Assembly: GCA_937959115.1 (NCBI GenBank)
Contig: CALGAW010000027.1
Span: 62,001 to 126,000 of the forward strand
Origin: an uncultured Saprospiraceae bacterium
GTDB taxonomy: Bacteria; Bacteroidota; Bacteroidia; Chitinophagales; Saprospiraceae
Direction: 5' to 3'
DNA length: 64,000 bases
The notes beneath the pieces were generated by a model, which searched no databases, had not been told where the DNA came from, and saw nothing but the letters and a program-made list of their open reading frames with translations. Positions within the stretch are counted from its first letter, which is position 1, and each line of letters begins with the position of its first letter. The translations under genes were made by a program, and so were the position numbers. Positions 29,416 to 38,089 of this stretch are shown one piece after another.

Positions 29416-30885
29416 CTACTGAAACTCATATGCACCGATGTCAGGAGGGTTCCCTCTTCCAATTCCTTCTATATCTGTTGAAGCTGAAGTAGTGGAACTG
29501 ATGCCCGCATCTATAGCAGGAGAAGTAATTGTATCAATACGATAATCATAATCTGCAGCAGCTGTAAAAATTGGATCTGCATCTACAACATTCAGAAAAT
29601 TACTAGTGGTAATATCGAAGGTATCAGCCTTGATGATGCAATGGTCAAATGTGAAGTTAAGTGGAACCATCACCTCTTCGGGGTTGTCTATCACCACTTC
29701 ATCGGAGCGGGTACCATAAATGATACAATTTTCGAAGTATACATCTGCTTGGTTTTCAACTAGCGTTCCATTCCCGAAAGCATCTTGATTGATAAAGTAG
29801 TTACTTGCCCGAACGATTGGTTCTTGGTGGCTAATGCTTGAATTTGCTGCTACATTTGCAAAGGTGCAGTTGTAAAAATTATACGTGCCGCCGTACTCAA
29901 GTTGAACATTGTGCTTACCTACATCAAATATCAAGCAGTTAATTGCCGTAATTGTAGAATGAATGGCTAATAATCCAGTGTTTGTTAACTCATAGAGTTT
30001 TGAATTTGAGATAGTTAAATCAGCTGCTGAGTCAACTCGGATTCCTACGTTAGCATTTCGAATTTCCGAATAATTGATTTGGTTGCCTGTACTACCTCCA
30101 TCAAGAAAAATCCCACCCCACTGACCAGGAATGTCATTAAATTCTGGTTCGATTCGATCTGTTAAAAACCGAACTGGGTTATTTAGTGCCCCAGCGACTT
30201 TGAGGTTCGAGGTCCCGGTTACAAATAGCACACCGCTGGGCAGCCTTGCTGTTTGCCCTTGAATAACCGTGGTAACACTTCCTCCTTGAAAGTGAACATC
30301 TGTTCCTTGTTCTATAAATAGACTACAGCTGTCTACAAGCAGAAACCCTAGAACGACGTAGGGGCGTGGGTCATTCCAAATGGTAATTCCTCCTGTACAA
30401 TCAAGCACTGAAACTTGACCTGTCCCACCTACATAGTTAGCATCTTGCCCATAGGCTTCTAGGTTAACCTGTTGTAAGTTCCCATTCGTCAGGAAGGTGA
30501 TGGAGTCCATGATTAAGTAGGGTGAATTCATCATTGTAGGGTCAATCGTCGCTTCTACAAACACATAAATACTATCGTTGGCCTCAATTCTCACTTCTTG
30601 GTGCTCGGAGCCGAGTACAGCATCTACATTGATTCTGTATTCTGAGTTGCCCCCACCTGCGAGCTCAATTTCACTTATGATGATGGGATTGTTGTTTGGG
30701 TTATATACTTTAAAATCTCTAGTAATGGTTCCACGAGTCGTAAACACAGTATCAAATTTCAGTGTATCAACGGAGAAGGCCAACTGATCGCCTGGGTCAG
30801 TCGTTACATTAATCTTCCGACAGGAAGGTAAAACCATAAGCACGGTTCCAATCAAAATAAGACTAAAATATAAAAACGATTTCAT
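29416..30885 (-). CDS. Beta-helix lipoprotein
   Basis: 489 residues from the ATG at 30885 (an in-frame TTG at 30891 is less likely). The signal peptide ends in a lipobox-like LPSC, so it is probably lipidated. Residues about 30-150 form a beta-sandwich-like region (FKVYNPNNNPIIISEIELAGG) as in choice-of-anchor domains. Residues about 170-480 carry repeated N-C-x-I/F and A/G-I-x-V patterns typical of a right-handed parallel beta-helix, ending in the DIGAYEFQ motif often seen at the end of such helices. The role is unknown; beta-helices often bind or cleave polysaccharide, but no catalytic residues are evident. Confidence 0.8.
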   Translation of the reverse strand: MKSFLYFSLILIGTVLMVLPSCRKINVTTDPGDQLAFSVDTLKFDTVFTTRGTITRDFKVYNPNNNPIIISEIELAGGGNSEYRINVDAVLGSEHQEVRIEANDSIYVFVEATIDPTMMNSPYLIMDSITFLTNGNLQQVNLEAYGQDANYVGGTGQVSVLDCTGGITIWNDPRPYVVLGFLLVDSCSLFIEQGTDVHFQGGSVTTVIQGQTARLPSGVLFVTGTSNLKVAGALNNPVRFLTDRIEPEFNDIPGQWGGIFLDGGSTGNQINYSEIRNANVGIRVDSAADLTISNSKLYELTNTGLLAIHSTITAINCLIFDVGKHNVQLEYGGTYNFYNCTFANVAANSSISHQEPIVRASNYFINQDAFGNGTLVENQADVYFENCIIYGTRSDEVVIDNPEEVMVPLNFTFDHCIIKADTFDITTSNFLNVVDADPIFTAAADYDYRIDTITSPAIDAGISSTTSASTDIEGIGRGNPPDIGAYEFQ

Positions 30886-31273
30886 TAACAATGATTTAAG
30901 TAGTGTTTGGAGGTTAACTCTGTCTTAGAAACGAAGATCCACTTTTTTAATTGTTTGGGGCACAAAATTAAATTTTTAACATGAATTATGATAATTAATT
31001 CTTTTAATCCCTCTATTTAATCAAACAATTACTTGAATTCTGAGTGTGTACTGATTGTTTTCACGAAAATAAATTAAAAAAGTTGCAAATAGAAAGTTGT
31101 AATTTAGTTGTACTTCCTTATTCTGTAAATAAATAGTACGAGAAGAAAGTAATTATCATTTCCTATCAATTGTCATTTAAAATTAAACATTCGTTCTTCC
31201 CATTTTACATTAAATAATTGGAGAATAAATATTCTTGCTGATTTACAATTTTATCCAAAAATCATTTTTTTGT
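30886..31273. other. AT-rich intergenic region between divergent genes
   Basis: About 390 nt between the minus-strand beta-helix lipoprotein and the palindrome at 31274. No coding frame or RNA gene was recognised. Confidence 0.5.
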
Positions 31274-31312
31274 TGCAACAATGTTGCATTTACGGAAAAA
31301 TTCCTATCTTTA
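31274..31312 (+). promoter_or_regulatory. Fur-family-type operator overlapping a promoter
   Basis: TGCAACA-A-TGTTGCA at 31274-31288 is a perfect 7-1-7 palindrome, the geometry of Fur/Zur/PerR boxes. The TTG at 31284-31286 inside it is spaced 18 nt from TATCTTTA (31305-31312), a good Bacteroidota -7 box, so repressor binding would block the -33 element. A closely related site lies upstream of the Fur-family gene at 34649-34663. Confidence 0.65.
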
Positions 31313-31362
31313 CCATTATTTTTGTCTCTGCCCAGAGATTTATTATCTACAAAAAAATATTT

Positions 31363-31767
31363 ATGAAAAATTTAAATTTCTATTTTTTACTTTCCGTCAT
31401 CCTAATTGGAACACTTGCTTCAGGTTGCAAAAAAGATAAGGAGCCTGTTAACGAAATAACAATTACTTTTGATGAACCAATGGAAGGAGAAACAATTACA
31501 GATTGTGCGGACGTCCATGTGCATATTGACATTGTAGCGACTGATGAGAATCATTCAGTAGAAATCGTTTTGCATCCTGAGGGAGATGTCAATGACAAAA
31601 TTCTTGACGTTGACTTGCATGACCATGATGCTGTGATCAATTTTGATCAAGAGGTTGATTTATGCAGTTATCCTGCTGGAACTTGCTTTCATCTAGAAGT
31701 AGAAGCGTGTGTCGATCACGATTGTGAGTCCAAGGAAACTAAGGACGTAGAGTTTTGCCTTCAATAA
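31363..31767 (+). CDS. Small His/Asp-rich lipoprotein, probably metal-linked
   Basis: 134 residues from the ATG at 31363. A frame extended upstream to 31270 would run through the promoter and destroy the signal peptide. The lipobox is LASGC after MKNLNFYFLLSVILIGT. The mature part is acidic with many His (VHVHIDI, HSVEIVLHPEGD, DLHDHDAV, CFHLEVEACVDHDC) and five Cys after the lipid-bearing one. This suggests metal binding. It is controlled by the palindrome at 31274-31288 and sits next to a TonB receptor and Fur-family regulator. Outer-membrane or periplasmic zinc capture is my inference; it may be distantly related to the lipoprotein at 34759. Confidence 0.75.
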   Translation: MKNLNFYFLLSVILIGTLASGCKKDKEPVNEITITFDEPMEGETITDCADVHVHIDIVATDENHSVEIVLHPEGDVNDKILDVDLHDHDAVINFDQEVDLCSYPAGTCFHLEVEACVDHDCESKETKDVEFCLQ

Positions 31768-31803
31768 ATTCCAATCAGATTTAGTGATTGTTTAAAAGAT
31801 CAC

Positions 31804-31862
31804 ATTAGCCCGCTTCACACAGTAGAACTTAATTCATACTGTAGGAATCGGGCTAATTTTAT
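31804..31862. terminator. Bidirectional terminator between convergent genes
   Basis: ATTAGCCCG (31804-31812) pairs with CGGGCTAAT (31849-31857), with an inner ACAGTA/TACTGT stem, and T-rich sequence follows (TTTTATTTT). It separates the His-rich lipoprotein gene from the convergent TonB receptor gene. Confidence 0.65.
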
Positions 31863-31863
31863 T

Positions 31864-34230
31864 TTATAGTTTTCCATTAATTGGTACTTTTACCGCCAGA
31901 ACAATATTCCTTCCTTGTTCTGGAACATTGATAATCCGATAGCGACTAAGATGGGACAAGTATCTTGTATTCATCAAGTTTTGTACTTGAAGCTTGATTT
32001 CAATTTTTTGTTTTCCCGCGTTAAAGTCCGTTCCTATACCAAAGTTTACTAGATGATAGTCTGGTGTAGCTCGTTCAGATCGATCTATTCGTAATCCGCC
32101 TGAAGCAGCAAAGTAATATTGATGGGATAATTCAACGTAAGAATCTTGCAACCATTTTTTTCCTTCTGGTGTAAATTTGAGCTCCGTTCTAATCGATGGT
32201 GGTGGCGTGAAAGGTAAGGAAAGTCTTGTACTAAGATTATAACTTTGTACAAATTCAAGCGCTTGTTCTAACCCAAACATTTTTGCAACCGCCCAATTCC
32301 ATTGCATTTCAATTCCTGAATAAATAGCATCATCCTGCCGATATTGAAAGATCTGTCCAGCCTCGGGCAATCTTGAAAATCTTGCTGGAAAAGTAGGTCC
32401 CAAATAAATGTAATTGTCAAAATAGTTTAAATAATAAGCAAAACTTGCTTGGAATTTATGAATATCTAAATTCGCTCCTAAATCAAGCTGATATCCATGT
32501 TCTGATGCTAAATCTGCAGTCCCTACCTCATGTCTGAAGGTGCCATGATGAATGCCATTTGAAACAGTTTCAGCAGGATAAGGCACTCTAAAGCTTTTGC
32601 CAAAGTTAGCCTTAATGTCCAATTTTTCATCCATTAAGGAATAATTGGCTCCAATCGAAGCAGACCAATTGAAAAACTGATCATTTGTGCAAGGTGATAC
32701 AAGTGAGTCTACAATATTCTCGTTACTGTCCCAAACAAATTGACGGTTAAACTCCGTGTTGTTATGACCTAAATCCAATCTCAATCCACCGTTTACAATA
32801 AAATTATGCGAAAATTCTTTCTTAGTTATGGAGTATATTCCACCACGAAAGGTGGTAAAATCTGGCAGCAGATACTCAAATCCATCATGTTGGTTGGATT
32901 GCCACTGCACATTCATACCAATAATATTCGTCAATGAATGTTTTGATTCAAATTGATAATGGGAGGCAATACTAAACGTTTCTAACAATAGTTCGATTGC
33001 CAACTTGTCATTCGGATCCTCAAGTTGCGAAAGGGGAATACTGTGAAACTCTGGCTCTGAAAACTCCTGACGTAAATTGCGCTGCAATCCAATATCTATC
33101 GCTAAGTGATTGCTTCCCAAAAAGAATAGTTGATTGAGATACAGTTTATAGTGATCCACTTGTTGTTTTGGTACATCAAGGTCTCGATAACTACCATCCT
33201 CCGTTAATGCATACGAGCGCGGCACACCAACAGCCCCGCTAAACAGCCCAGCATCCAAAGAGTAATGACTATAGAGCAATCGGGTAATTCCCCAGTCTTT
33301 TTTAACCCCAGTAGTGATACTGATATTCGATTCTGTACCAGCAGTATTTTTAAGCCGATTATTGAAAATTGGCAACGTAAACCCATTATAATTGAACTCC
33401 TCTGCTGGCACCTGATAATCAGCAAAATCCTGATAAGAATAGCGGGCAGACAAAAACCAATTTTTAATGTTGAAACCCAATTTTGCAGATGTTCCTATGT
33501 GGGCATTATTGGTTTTATAAACTCCGAGCAAGCTACCTTTAAAACTGTTTTTGGGAAGTATTTTCTCAGGCATAATATTAATGACACCACCTAACCCATC
33601 AGAACCATATTGTAAAGATCCAGGACCTTTTATAATTTCAACTCTTTCAATATCAAACTGATCGATCTCTAGTCCATGATCACTTCCCCATTGTTGACTT
33701 TCTTGCTTAATGCCTTGATGGTTTACTATAATCCGATTGGAAGAAAGCCCTCTTATGACTGGTTTTGCAATCCCTACACCAACATTAATGGCACTTATTC
33801 CAGGAAGTTTGTCGATGGACTGTGCGAATGATCCGTCCAGATTTTTTCTGAAAAAATCTTCATGTAGATGATCGGCTTGAAGCGTTTCTTCTTGCTTAGC
33901 GTGCTCTTCTGTAACTACAACTGTACCCAACATTTCCTCATCATGATCAAGCACAATCCTAATTCCTCTTGCCTTACGCTCCTGAAGATCAATAAACACA
34001 GTATCTGTTTGATAACCAATATAGGAAATTCTTAACTCGTATGATTTAAGTTCTAATGTCTCAAATGAAAATCGACCATCAAGGTCAGTGGTCGTTTGCA
34101 AGCTATCAGGCAGTAAGGTTATCGTAGCACCTGGTAATGTGTGTCCATGATCATCAACAACACTACCGTTAATCTGAGCATTCAGAAACGTACTGGTGAA
34201 AACAAATAGTAAAATAATAAAAAGCCTCAT
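31864..34230 (-). CDS. TonB-dependent outer-membrane receptor, probable metal (zinc) uptake
   Basis: 788 residues. The signal peptide (MRLFIILLFVFTSTFLNAQ) is followed by a carboxypeptidase-regulatory-like domain (about 20-100, INGSVVDDHGHTLPGATITL), then a plug domain (about 110-225, DKLPGISAINVGVGIAKPVIRG, GPGSLQYGSDGLGGVINI) and a 22-strand-type beta-barrel to the C-terminus. His-rich stretches such as ADHLHEDFF and SDHGLEID occur in the plug. It is 12 nt downstream of the Fur-family regulator on the same strand, so the two form an operon. With the CobW GTPase and the Fur-type boxes, zinc is the best guess for the substrate, as for ZnuD-like receptors. Iron or another metal cannot be excluded. 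Confidence 0.88.
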   Translation of the reverse strand: MRLFIILLFVFTSTFLNAQINGSVVDDHGHTLPGATITLLPDSLQTTTDLDGRFSFETLELKSYELRISYIGYQTDTVFIDLQERKARGIRIVLDHDEEMLGTVVVTEEHAKQEETLQADHLHEDFFRKNLDGSFAQSIDKLPGISAINVGVGIAKPVIRGLSSNRIIVNHQGIKQESQQWGSDHGLEIDQFDIERVEIIKGPGSLQYGSDGLGGVINIMPEKILPKNSFKGSLLGVYKTNNAHIGTSAKLGFNIKNWFLSARYSYQDFADYQVPAEEFNYNGFTLPIFNNRLKNTAGTESNISITTGVKKDWGITRLLYSHYSLDAGLFSGAVGVPRSYALTEDGSYRDLDVPKQQVDHYKLYLNQLFFLGSNHLAIDIGLQRNLRQEFSEPEFHSIPLSQLEDPNDKLAIELLLETFSIASHYQFESKHSLTNIIGMNVQWQSNQHDGFEYLLPDFTTFRGGIYSITKKEFSHNFIVNGGLRLDLGHNNTEFNRQFVWDSNENIVDSLVSPCTNDQFFNWSASIGANYSLMDEKLDIKANFGKSFRVPYPAETVSNGIHHGTFRHEVGTADLASEHGYQLDLGANLDIHKFQASFAYYLNYFDNYIYLGPTFPARFSRLPEAGQIFQYRQDDAIYSGIEMQWNWAVAKMFGLEQALEFVQSYNLSTRLSLPFTPPPSIRTELKFTPEGKKWLQDSYVELSHQYYFAASGGLRIDRSERATPDYHLVNFGIGTDFNAGKQKIEIKLQVQNLMNTRYLSHLSRYRIINVPEQGRNIVLAVKVPINGKL

Positions 34231-34242
34231 GTAGTTTATTGA

Positions 34243-34635
34243 TTATTGGGTGATTTCGATTAGACAATCTTGGCATTGCCCAATAAGTAAAAGACTTGCA
34301 GAATCAACCTTATGATTTGGTAATGGCGGAATATTTATATCCAACGTTAAGCATTCAGATTTGCCGCAAGAATCACACTGGAAGTGTGGATGAGATATTG
34401 TGCTGCTAGCAGATGTGTTTTCAGTATATTTTGAATACCACCGATCACCATCTTTGCCAATAAAGGAATGCAGAACACCAGATTCCTCCATTCTATCGAG
34501 TATCCTATAGACAGTTGTTTTGTTCATATCTTCCTTAAACCGCTTAAGCAAAACGGCAACAGAAATTGCATTTTCTGATTCATTAAATGCTTGAATCAAG
34601 CTTTTTACTGATTTTGTGTGTCTTATAATTCCCAT
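34243..34635 (-). CDS. Fur-family transcriptional regulator (Zur-like?)
   Basis: 130 residues from the ATG at 34635; an upstream TTG at 34653 lies inside the operator and is rejected. The N-terminal half is a winged helix (KTTVYRILDRMEESGVLHSF, the Fur-family recognition region). The C-terminal half has HPHFQCDSCGKSECL and a final GQCQDC, giving the two CxxC pairs of the structural zinc site. The gene heads an operon with the TonB receptor. A near-palindrome 14 nt before the start suggests autoregulation. Gene context favours zinc, but sequence alone cannot separate Zur from Fur or PerR. Confidence 0.85.
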   Translation of the reverse strand: MGIIRHTKSVKSLIQAFNESENAISVAVLLKRFKEDMNKTTVYRILDRMEESGVLHSFIGKDGDRWYSKYTENTSASSTISHPHFQCDSCGKSECLTLDINIPPLPNHKVDSASLLLIGQCQDCLIEITQ

Positions 34636-34639
34636 GACA

Positions 34640-34689
34640 CAAATATAATGCAACTTTGATGCAATAAGATATTATTATGTGTATATTTG
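34640..34689. promoter_or_regulatory. Divergent promoter with Fur-family-type operator
   Basis: TGCAACT-T-TGATGCA (34649-34663) matches 12 of the 14 arm bases of the palindrome at 31274-31288. On the minus strand TATATTTG (complement 34640-34647) is a consensus -7 box just before the regulator's ATG. On the plus strand TATATTTG (34682-34689) is a consensus -7 box for the gene at 34759, with TTTG at 34655-34658 inside the operator (spacer 23 nt, a little long). One repressor site could therefore control both directions. Confidence 0.6.
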
Positions 34690-34758
34690 CAAAAAAAGAT
34701 TAGAATCTGAGTCTTAATTAGTTCAAACAATTAGGAATTGAATTTTAAAAGTGCATCC

Positions 34759-35610
34759 ATGAAAAACCTATTATTTATAGCCCTTATATCCGTCCTACAA
34801 CTAGTGTCCTGTAGAGTGGCAGAAGTAGATCTCATGCCTCCAACTATAGAAGAAGTTAGCTATACACCTGCCCCTTCTGAGGATGAAATTTGTGCTTCAC
34901 AAGAACCAGTTGTTTTCAACCTAAAAAGCAATGAAGAGCTTATCTTTGATGTGGTGTTTAATGATGACGTGGCATTGTCCCAATACAAAATAGACATCCA
35001 CAACAACTTTGATTGCCATGGGCATGGTGGCGGAGTTGCACCATCACCTTCTGCACCCGATGTTCAAAACCAAACAACGGATTGGAGTGTATTGGATGTT
35101 CAGGATATTTCAGGATTGTCAGAACCAATTAAGCGTGTGCTTACTGTTCCTGATAATGTGACTGCTGGAAACTATCACTTTCATATCCAAGTTTTAGATG
35201 AAGCGGGAAATGATAGCCCTTTTGCCAACAACTATTCTTTAAAGATAAAAAACACACGGGATGATGTGCCACCAACAATCAACGTTCAGGTACCAAGTAC
35301 GAATAGCTTCTCTGTCACCAAGGGGTCCGCAGTACGGTTTGTCGGACAAGTAACAGACAACAGCTCATTAAGCAACGGAGGAAATGGAATCCTATATTTG
35401 TCCAATACAGATCTATCATCAGGCAACACCTTATCAACAAATACCTACTTTCAATTTGATGAAACGGTGAATGATACTTTTGATTTTGATTTTGAATATA
35501 TCGTCCCACAAACACTGGTAGACGGTAGTTACCGTTTTTCATTAGGAGCAAATGATGGCGTTCGTAACGTAGCACCTTTCGTGTTTTTTGATGTTGAAGT
35601 GTCAAATTAA
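34759..35610 (+). CDS. Lipoprotein with DUF4625-like region
   Basis: 283 residues from the ATG at 34759. The signal peptide MKNLLFIALISVLQLVSC ends in a lipobox. The region around residues 70-100 (SQYKIDIHNNFDCHGHGGG) resembles DUF4625 lipoproteins of Bacteroidota, with a His cluster that could bind metal. Two beta-sandwich-like halves follow (VPDNVTAGNYHFHIQVLDEAGN and VPQTLVDGSYRFSLGANDG). It is transcribed away from the Fur-family gene under the shared operator, with the CobW gene 132 nt downstream on the same strand. A role in metal handling outside the inner membrane is inferred from the context. Confidence 0.75.
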   Translation: MKNLLFIALISVLQLVSCRVAEVDLMPPTIEEVSYTPAPSEDEICASQEPVVFNLKSNEELIFDVVFNDDVALSQYKIDIHNNFDCHGHGGGVAPSPSAPDVQNQTTDWSVLDVQDISGLSEPIKRVLTVPDNVTAGNYHFHIQVLDEAGNDSPFANNYSLKIKNTRDDVPPTINVQVPSTNSFSVTKGSAVRFVGQVTDNSSLSNGGNGILYLSNTDLSSGNTLSTNTYFQFDETVNDTFDFDFEYIVPQTLVDGSYRFSLGANDGVRNVAPFVFFDVEVSN

Positions 35611-35742
35611 TTGTTCATTTTTTAGAAACACCCACTCTTACAGATTTTCAGCACCAGAATTTACTACAATCAAGGTAAAGAGAAGCTACTTAGATTGTAT
35701 GAGATACATAGAAGTTAATACGTACTCAAAGTTCAAAATAAT

Positions 35743-36768
35743 ATGAATCCTCAACAAAAACCGGTAACAATAATTACAGGATTTTTAGGTGCTGGCAAAA
35801 CCACTTATTTAAATCATTTGATTACCAAAAACTCAGAAATTCGATATGCAATTATTGAAAACGAGTTTGGAGAACAAGGAATTGATAGTGAGCTGATTTT
35901 ACGCCCTGATGACTCCATAGTAGAACTAAACAATGGTTGCCTGTGCTGTACTCTAAATGACAATTTATACGATATCCTAAACGAACTTTTTGAAAGAAGA
36001 GCAGAATATGATGAAATCATTATCGAGGCAACTGGCATAGCTAATCCAACAGGACTTGCTGAACCGTTTATTGTTCATCCTATGATAAAAAAACAATTTC
36101 CACTCAAAGGAATTGTTTGCCTAGTCGATTCCGAATTGATTGAGGATCACATAAAAGAAACAGAAGAGTCAATTGAACAGATTGCATTTAGCGACATCAT
36201 CTTGTTGAATAAAAGTGATTTGGTAAGCGAAGACCACTTGAAGCGATTAAAGAGCGAAATGCACCGAATCAATCCACTTGCTAAGGTTCTTTTTGGTAAT
36301 AAAAACGACTTTCCAATCCTTGACCTAACCCAACAAAACAATAAGCTCGGACAGTTGCTAACGCAAAACAACAAGTCAATAAAGACTTCTGAGGAAGAGC
36401 TAAATTTTCCTGTAAAGAAACCACATTCACACCATCATCATTCGCATACAAAAGAGATAAATTCTATAACAATTATCATTGACAAACCGCTTAATAAAGC
36501 AGCTTTAAACAGTCATCTTTTTGTATACCTTAGATTTCAGGCTACAAATTTATACAGGCTCAAAGGATTGGTCTGGATAGAAGGTTCCGAAAAACAACAT
36601 TTGATACAATCCGTAGGGAAACGCATTGATTTTACTGAAAAAAGAATGTGGAAAACTGGAGAGAATAAACAAAGTGTCATGGTTTTCATTGGTAAGAACC
36701 TGCAGCGGAAGGGGTTGGAAAAGCTCGTCAATCGATGTGTCGTACCGAGTAATCAACAAAAGGTCTGA
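35743..36768 (+). CDS. CobW/COG0523 family GTPase, putative zinc metallochaperone
   Basis: 341 residues. Motifs in order: Walker A GFLGAGKTTYLN (about 13-24), ENEFGEQGID, the metal-binding GCLCC (CxCC type, about 66-70), EATGIANPTGLAEP, CLVDSE and the guanine-specificity motif NKSD. A His-rich linker (PHSHHHHSHT, about 227-236) joins the GTPase to a CobW C-terminal domain. The family couples GTP hydrolysis to metal delivery; CxCC-bearing members near Zur-type regulators are generally linked to zinc shortage. It follows the DUF4625-like lipoprotein and is probably in the same regulon. Confidence 0.9.
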   Translation: MNPQQKPVTIITGFLGAGKTTYLNHLITKNSEIRYAIIENEFGEQGIDSELILRPDDSIVELNNGCLCCTLNDNLYDILNELFERRAEYDEIIIEATGIANPTGLAEPFIVHPMIKKQFPLKGIVCLVDSELIEDHIKETEESIEQIAFSDIILLNKSDLVSEDHLKRLKSEMHRINPLAKVLFGNKNDFPILDLTQQNNKLGQLLTQNNKSIKTSEEELNFPVKKPHSHHHHSHTKEINSITIIIDKPLNKAALNSHLFVYLRFQATNLYRLKGLVWIEGSEKQHLIQSVGKRIDFTEKRMWKTGENKQSVMVFIGKNLQRKGLEKLVNRCVVPSNQQKV

Positions 36769-36924
36769 ACTATCCTAAGAAATTACATTAAGCATCAACG
36801 CATTAAATTTTTATATTAAGTAGTGGTATAATATAAAAAATGTGTCTTATATTAGTAGAAGATCTTATTTAAGATTTTACTCTCTTTTCTGATGATTAAG
36901 CTTTGTATTTATGCTATTGTATAC

Positions 36925-36945
36925 TAGTAATTTTTTTAATTACTA
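36925..36945. promoter_or_regulatory. 8-bp inverted repeat before the 36959 gene
   Basis: TAGTAATT-TTTTT-AATTACTA lies 13 nt before the ATG at 36959. It may be an operator or a 5' leader hairpin. In AT-rich DNA such repeats can arise by chance. Confidence 0.3.
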
Positions 36946-36958
36946 AATATTCAAAAGT

Positions 36959-38071
36959 ATGAAAACATTTTCATTTTTATGTTCAATTTTGTTGTTGGCT
37001 TCTTTCACATTAAGCGCACAGCAATGGAGTGGTCCTACAAATTCCACAGCCACTATTTATAGAACAGGTAATGTAGGAATAGGCACCTCGACTTCCAGTT
37101 CCAAATTAACAGTGGCCGGTGAAGTAAACATAGGTGCTGCAGGCAATGCCAGATTAAAAGTCCGAACGATCGTTGGTAAAAGCCATAACAGTACAGACAT
37201 CGATCATCTCTTTCTAAATTACAATACAGGCAAAAACATTTATGCGGGATACGGACCAACTACCTCAAGCCTTTTTGTAGGGCAAAACCTGACGACTGGA
37301 GGAAGCCTTTTTACAGGTGGAAGTATACAAGTTGGAGGATCAACGAATGCGAACATTACCGTAAGGCACGTAAACGGGAAAGAGCACGACGGTACAGCCC
37401 ATGACAACCTATATCTAAATTACAATACCGGAAAACCAGTTTATATCGGCTACGGAGGAAAGAAGTCAAATCTTTATGTAAATGGTGAAAACCATATCAA
37501 TGGTGGCTGGGTGAGAGTCTATGGCTCAAAAGGCCTCTTTTTTCAAAATTATGGTGGCGGAATCAATATGATTGATAACGTCTGGGTTCGAGTTTATGGT
37601 AACAAAAGCTTCTACCATAAATCAGGCGCTATGCGAACAGATGGCACCCTCCAAGCTGGACCAAATGGAGATCGGTTCCTAGTAAAAACAGACGGAAAGG
37701 TAGGCATCAATACAACTACACCAGATTACCAACTTGATGTAAACGGAACCATCCGAGCTAAAGAAGTACGTGTGCAAACCGGCTGGAGTGATTATGTGTT
37801 TCTCCCTGAATATAAACTGCCAACATTGCAAGAAGAAGAATCCTTTATCAATAAAAACGGGCACCTGCTTGGCTTTGAATCAGAGAAAGATATGGATGGT
37901 GAAGTTCAATTGGCTGACGTGACCAATCGTCAACAAGCAAAAATCGAAGAAATGATGTTGCACTTGATTGAAATGAACAAGAAGCTGGAACAAGTAATCG
38001 ACAAAAATCAACAACTTCAAAAAGAAAATGATCAACTAAAAAAATCGATCAACAGAATCGTTCGTAAATAA
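36959..38071 (+). CDS. Secreted tail-fibre-like protein with C-terminal coiled coil
   Basis: 370 residues with signal peptide MKTFSFLCSILLLASFTLSA. The body contains GNVGIGTSTSSSKLTVAGEV and VGINTTTPDYQLDVNGTI. These are the repeated G-I-G-T-x-x-P-x-x-x-L-x-V motifs of Bacteroidota tail-fibre-like surface proteins. Residues about 265-300 match the conserved segment GTIRAKEVRVQTGWSDYVF...YKLP. The last 50 residues form a charged heptad coiled coil, probably for trimerisation. It stands 18 nt before the reprolysin-type protease gene, so the two are likely cotranscribed. Function at the surface is unknown. Confidence 0.8.
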   Translation: MKTFSFLCSILLLASFTLSAQQWSGPTNSTATIYRTGNVGIGTSTSSSKLTVAGEVNIGAAGNARLKVRTIVGKSHNSTDIDHLFLNYNTGKNIYAGYGPTTSSLFVGQNLTTGGSLFTGGSIQVGGSTNANITVRHVNGKEHDGTAHDNLYLNYNTGKPVYIGYGGKKSNLYVNGENHINGGWVRVYGSKGLFFQNYGGGINMIDNVWVRVYGNKSFYHKSGAMRTDGTLQAGPNGDRFLVKTDGKVGINTTTPDYQLDVNGTIRAKEVRVQTGWSDYVFLPEYKLPTLQEEESFINKNGHLLGFESEKDMDGEVQLADVTNRQQAKIEEMMLHLIEMNKKLEQVIDKNQQLQKENDQLKKSINRIVRK

Positions 38072-38089
38072 CATAAAAATCAACTGATT

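Noticed and set aside
31270-31362. An upstream extension of the His-rich lipoprotein
   Set aside because: The extension would translate the -7 promoter box and part of the operator and would remove the lipoprotein signal peptide from the N-terminus.
34636-34653. A TTG start for the Fur-family gene at 34653
   Set aside because: It lies inside the operator and upstream of the -7 box; the ATG at 34635 matches the normal family N-terminus.
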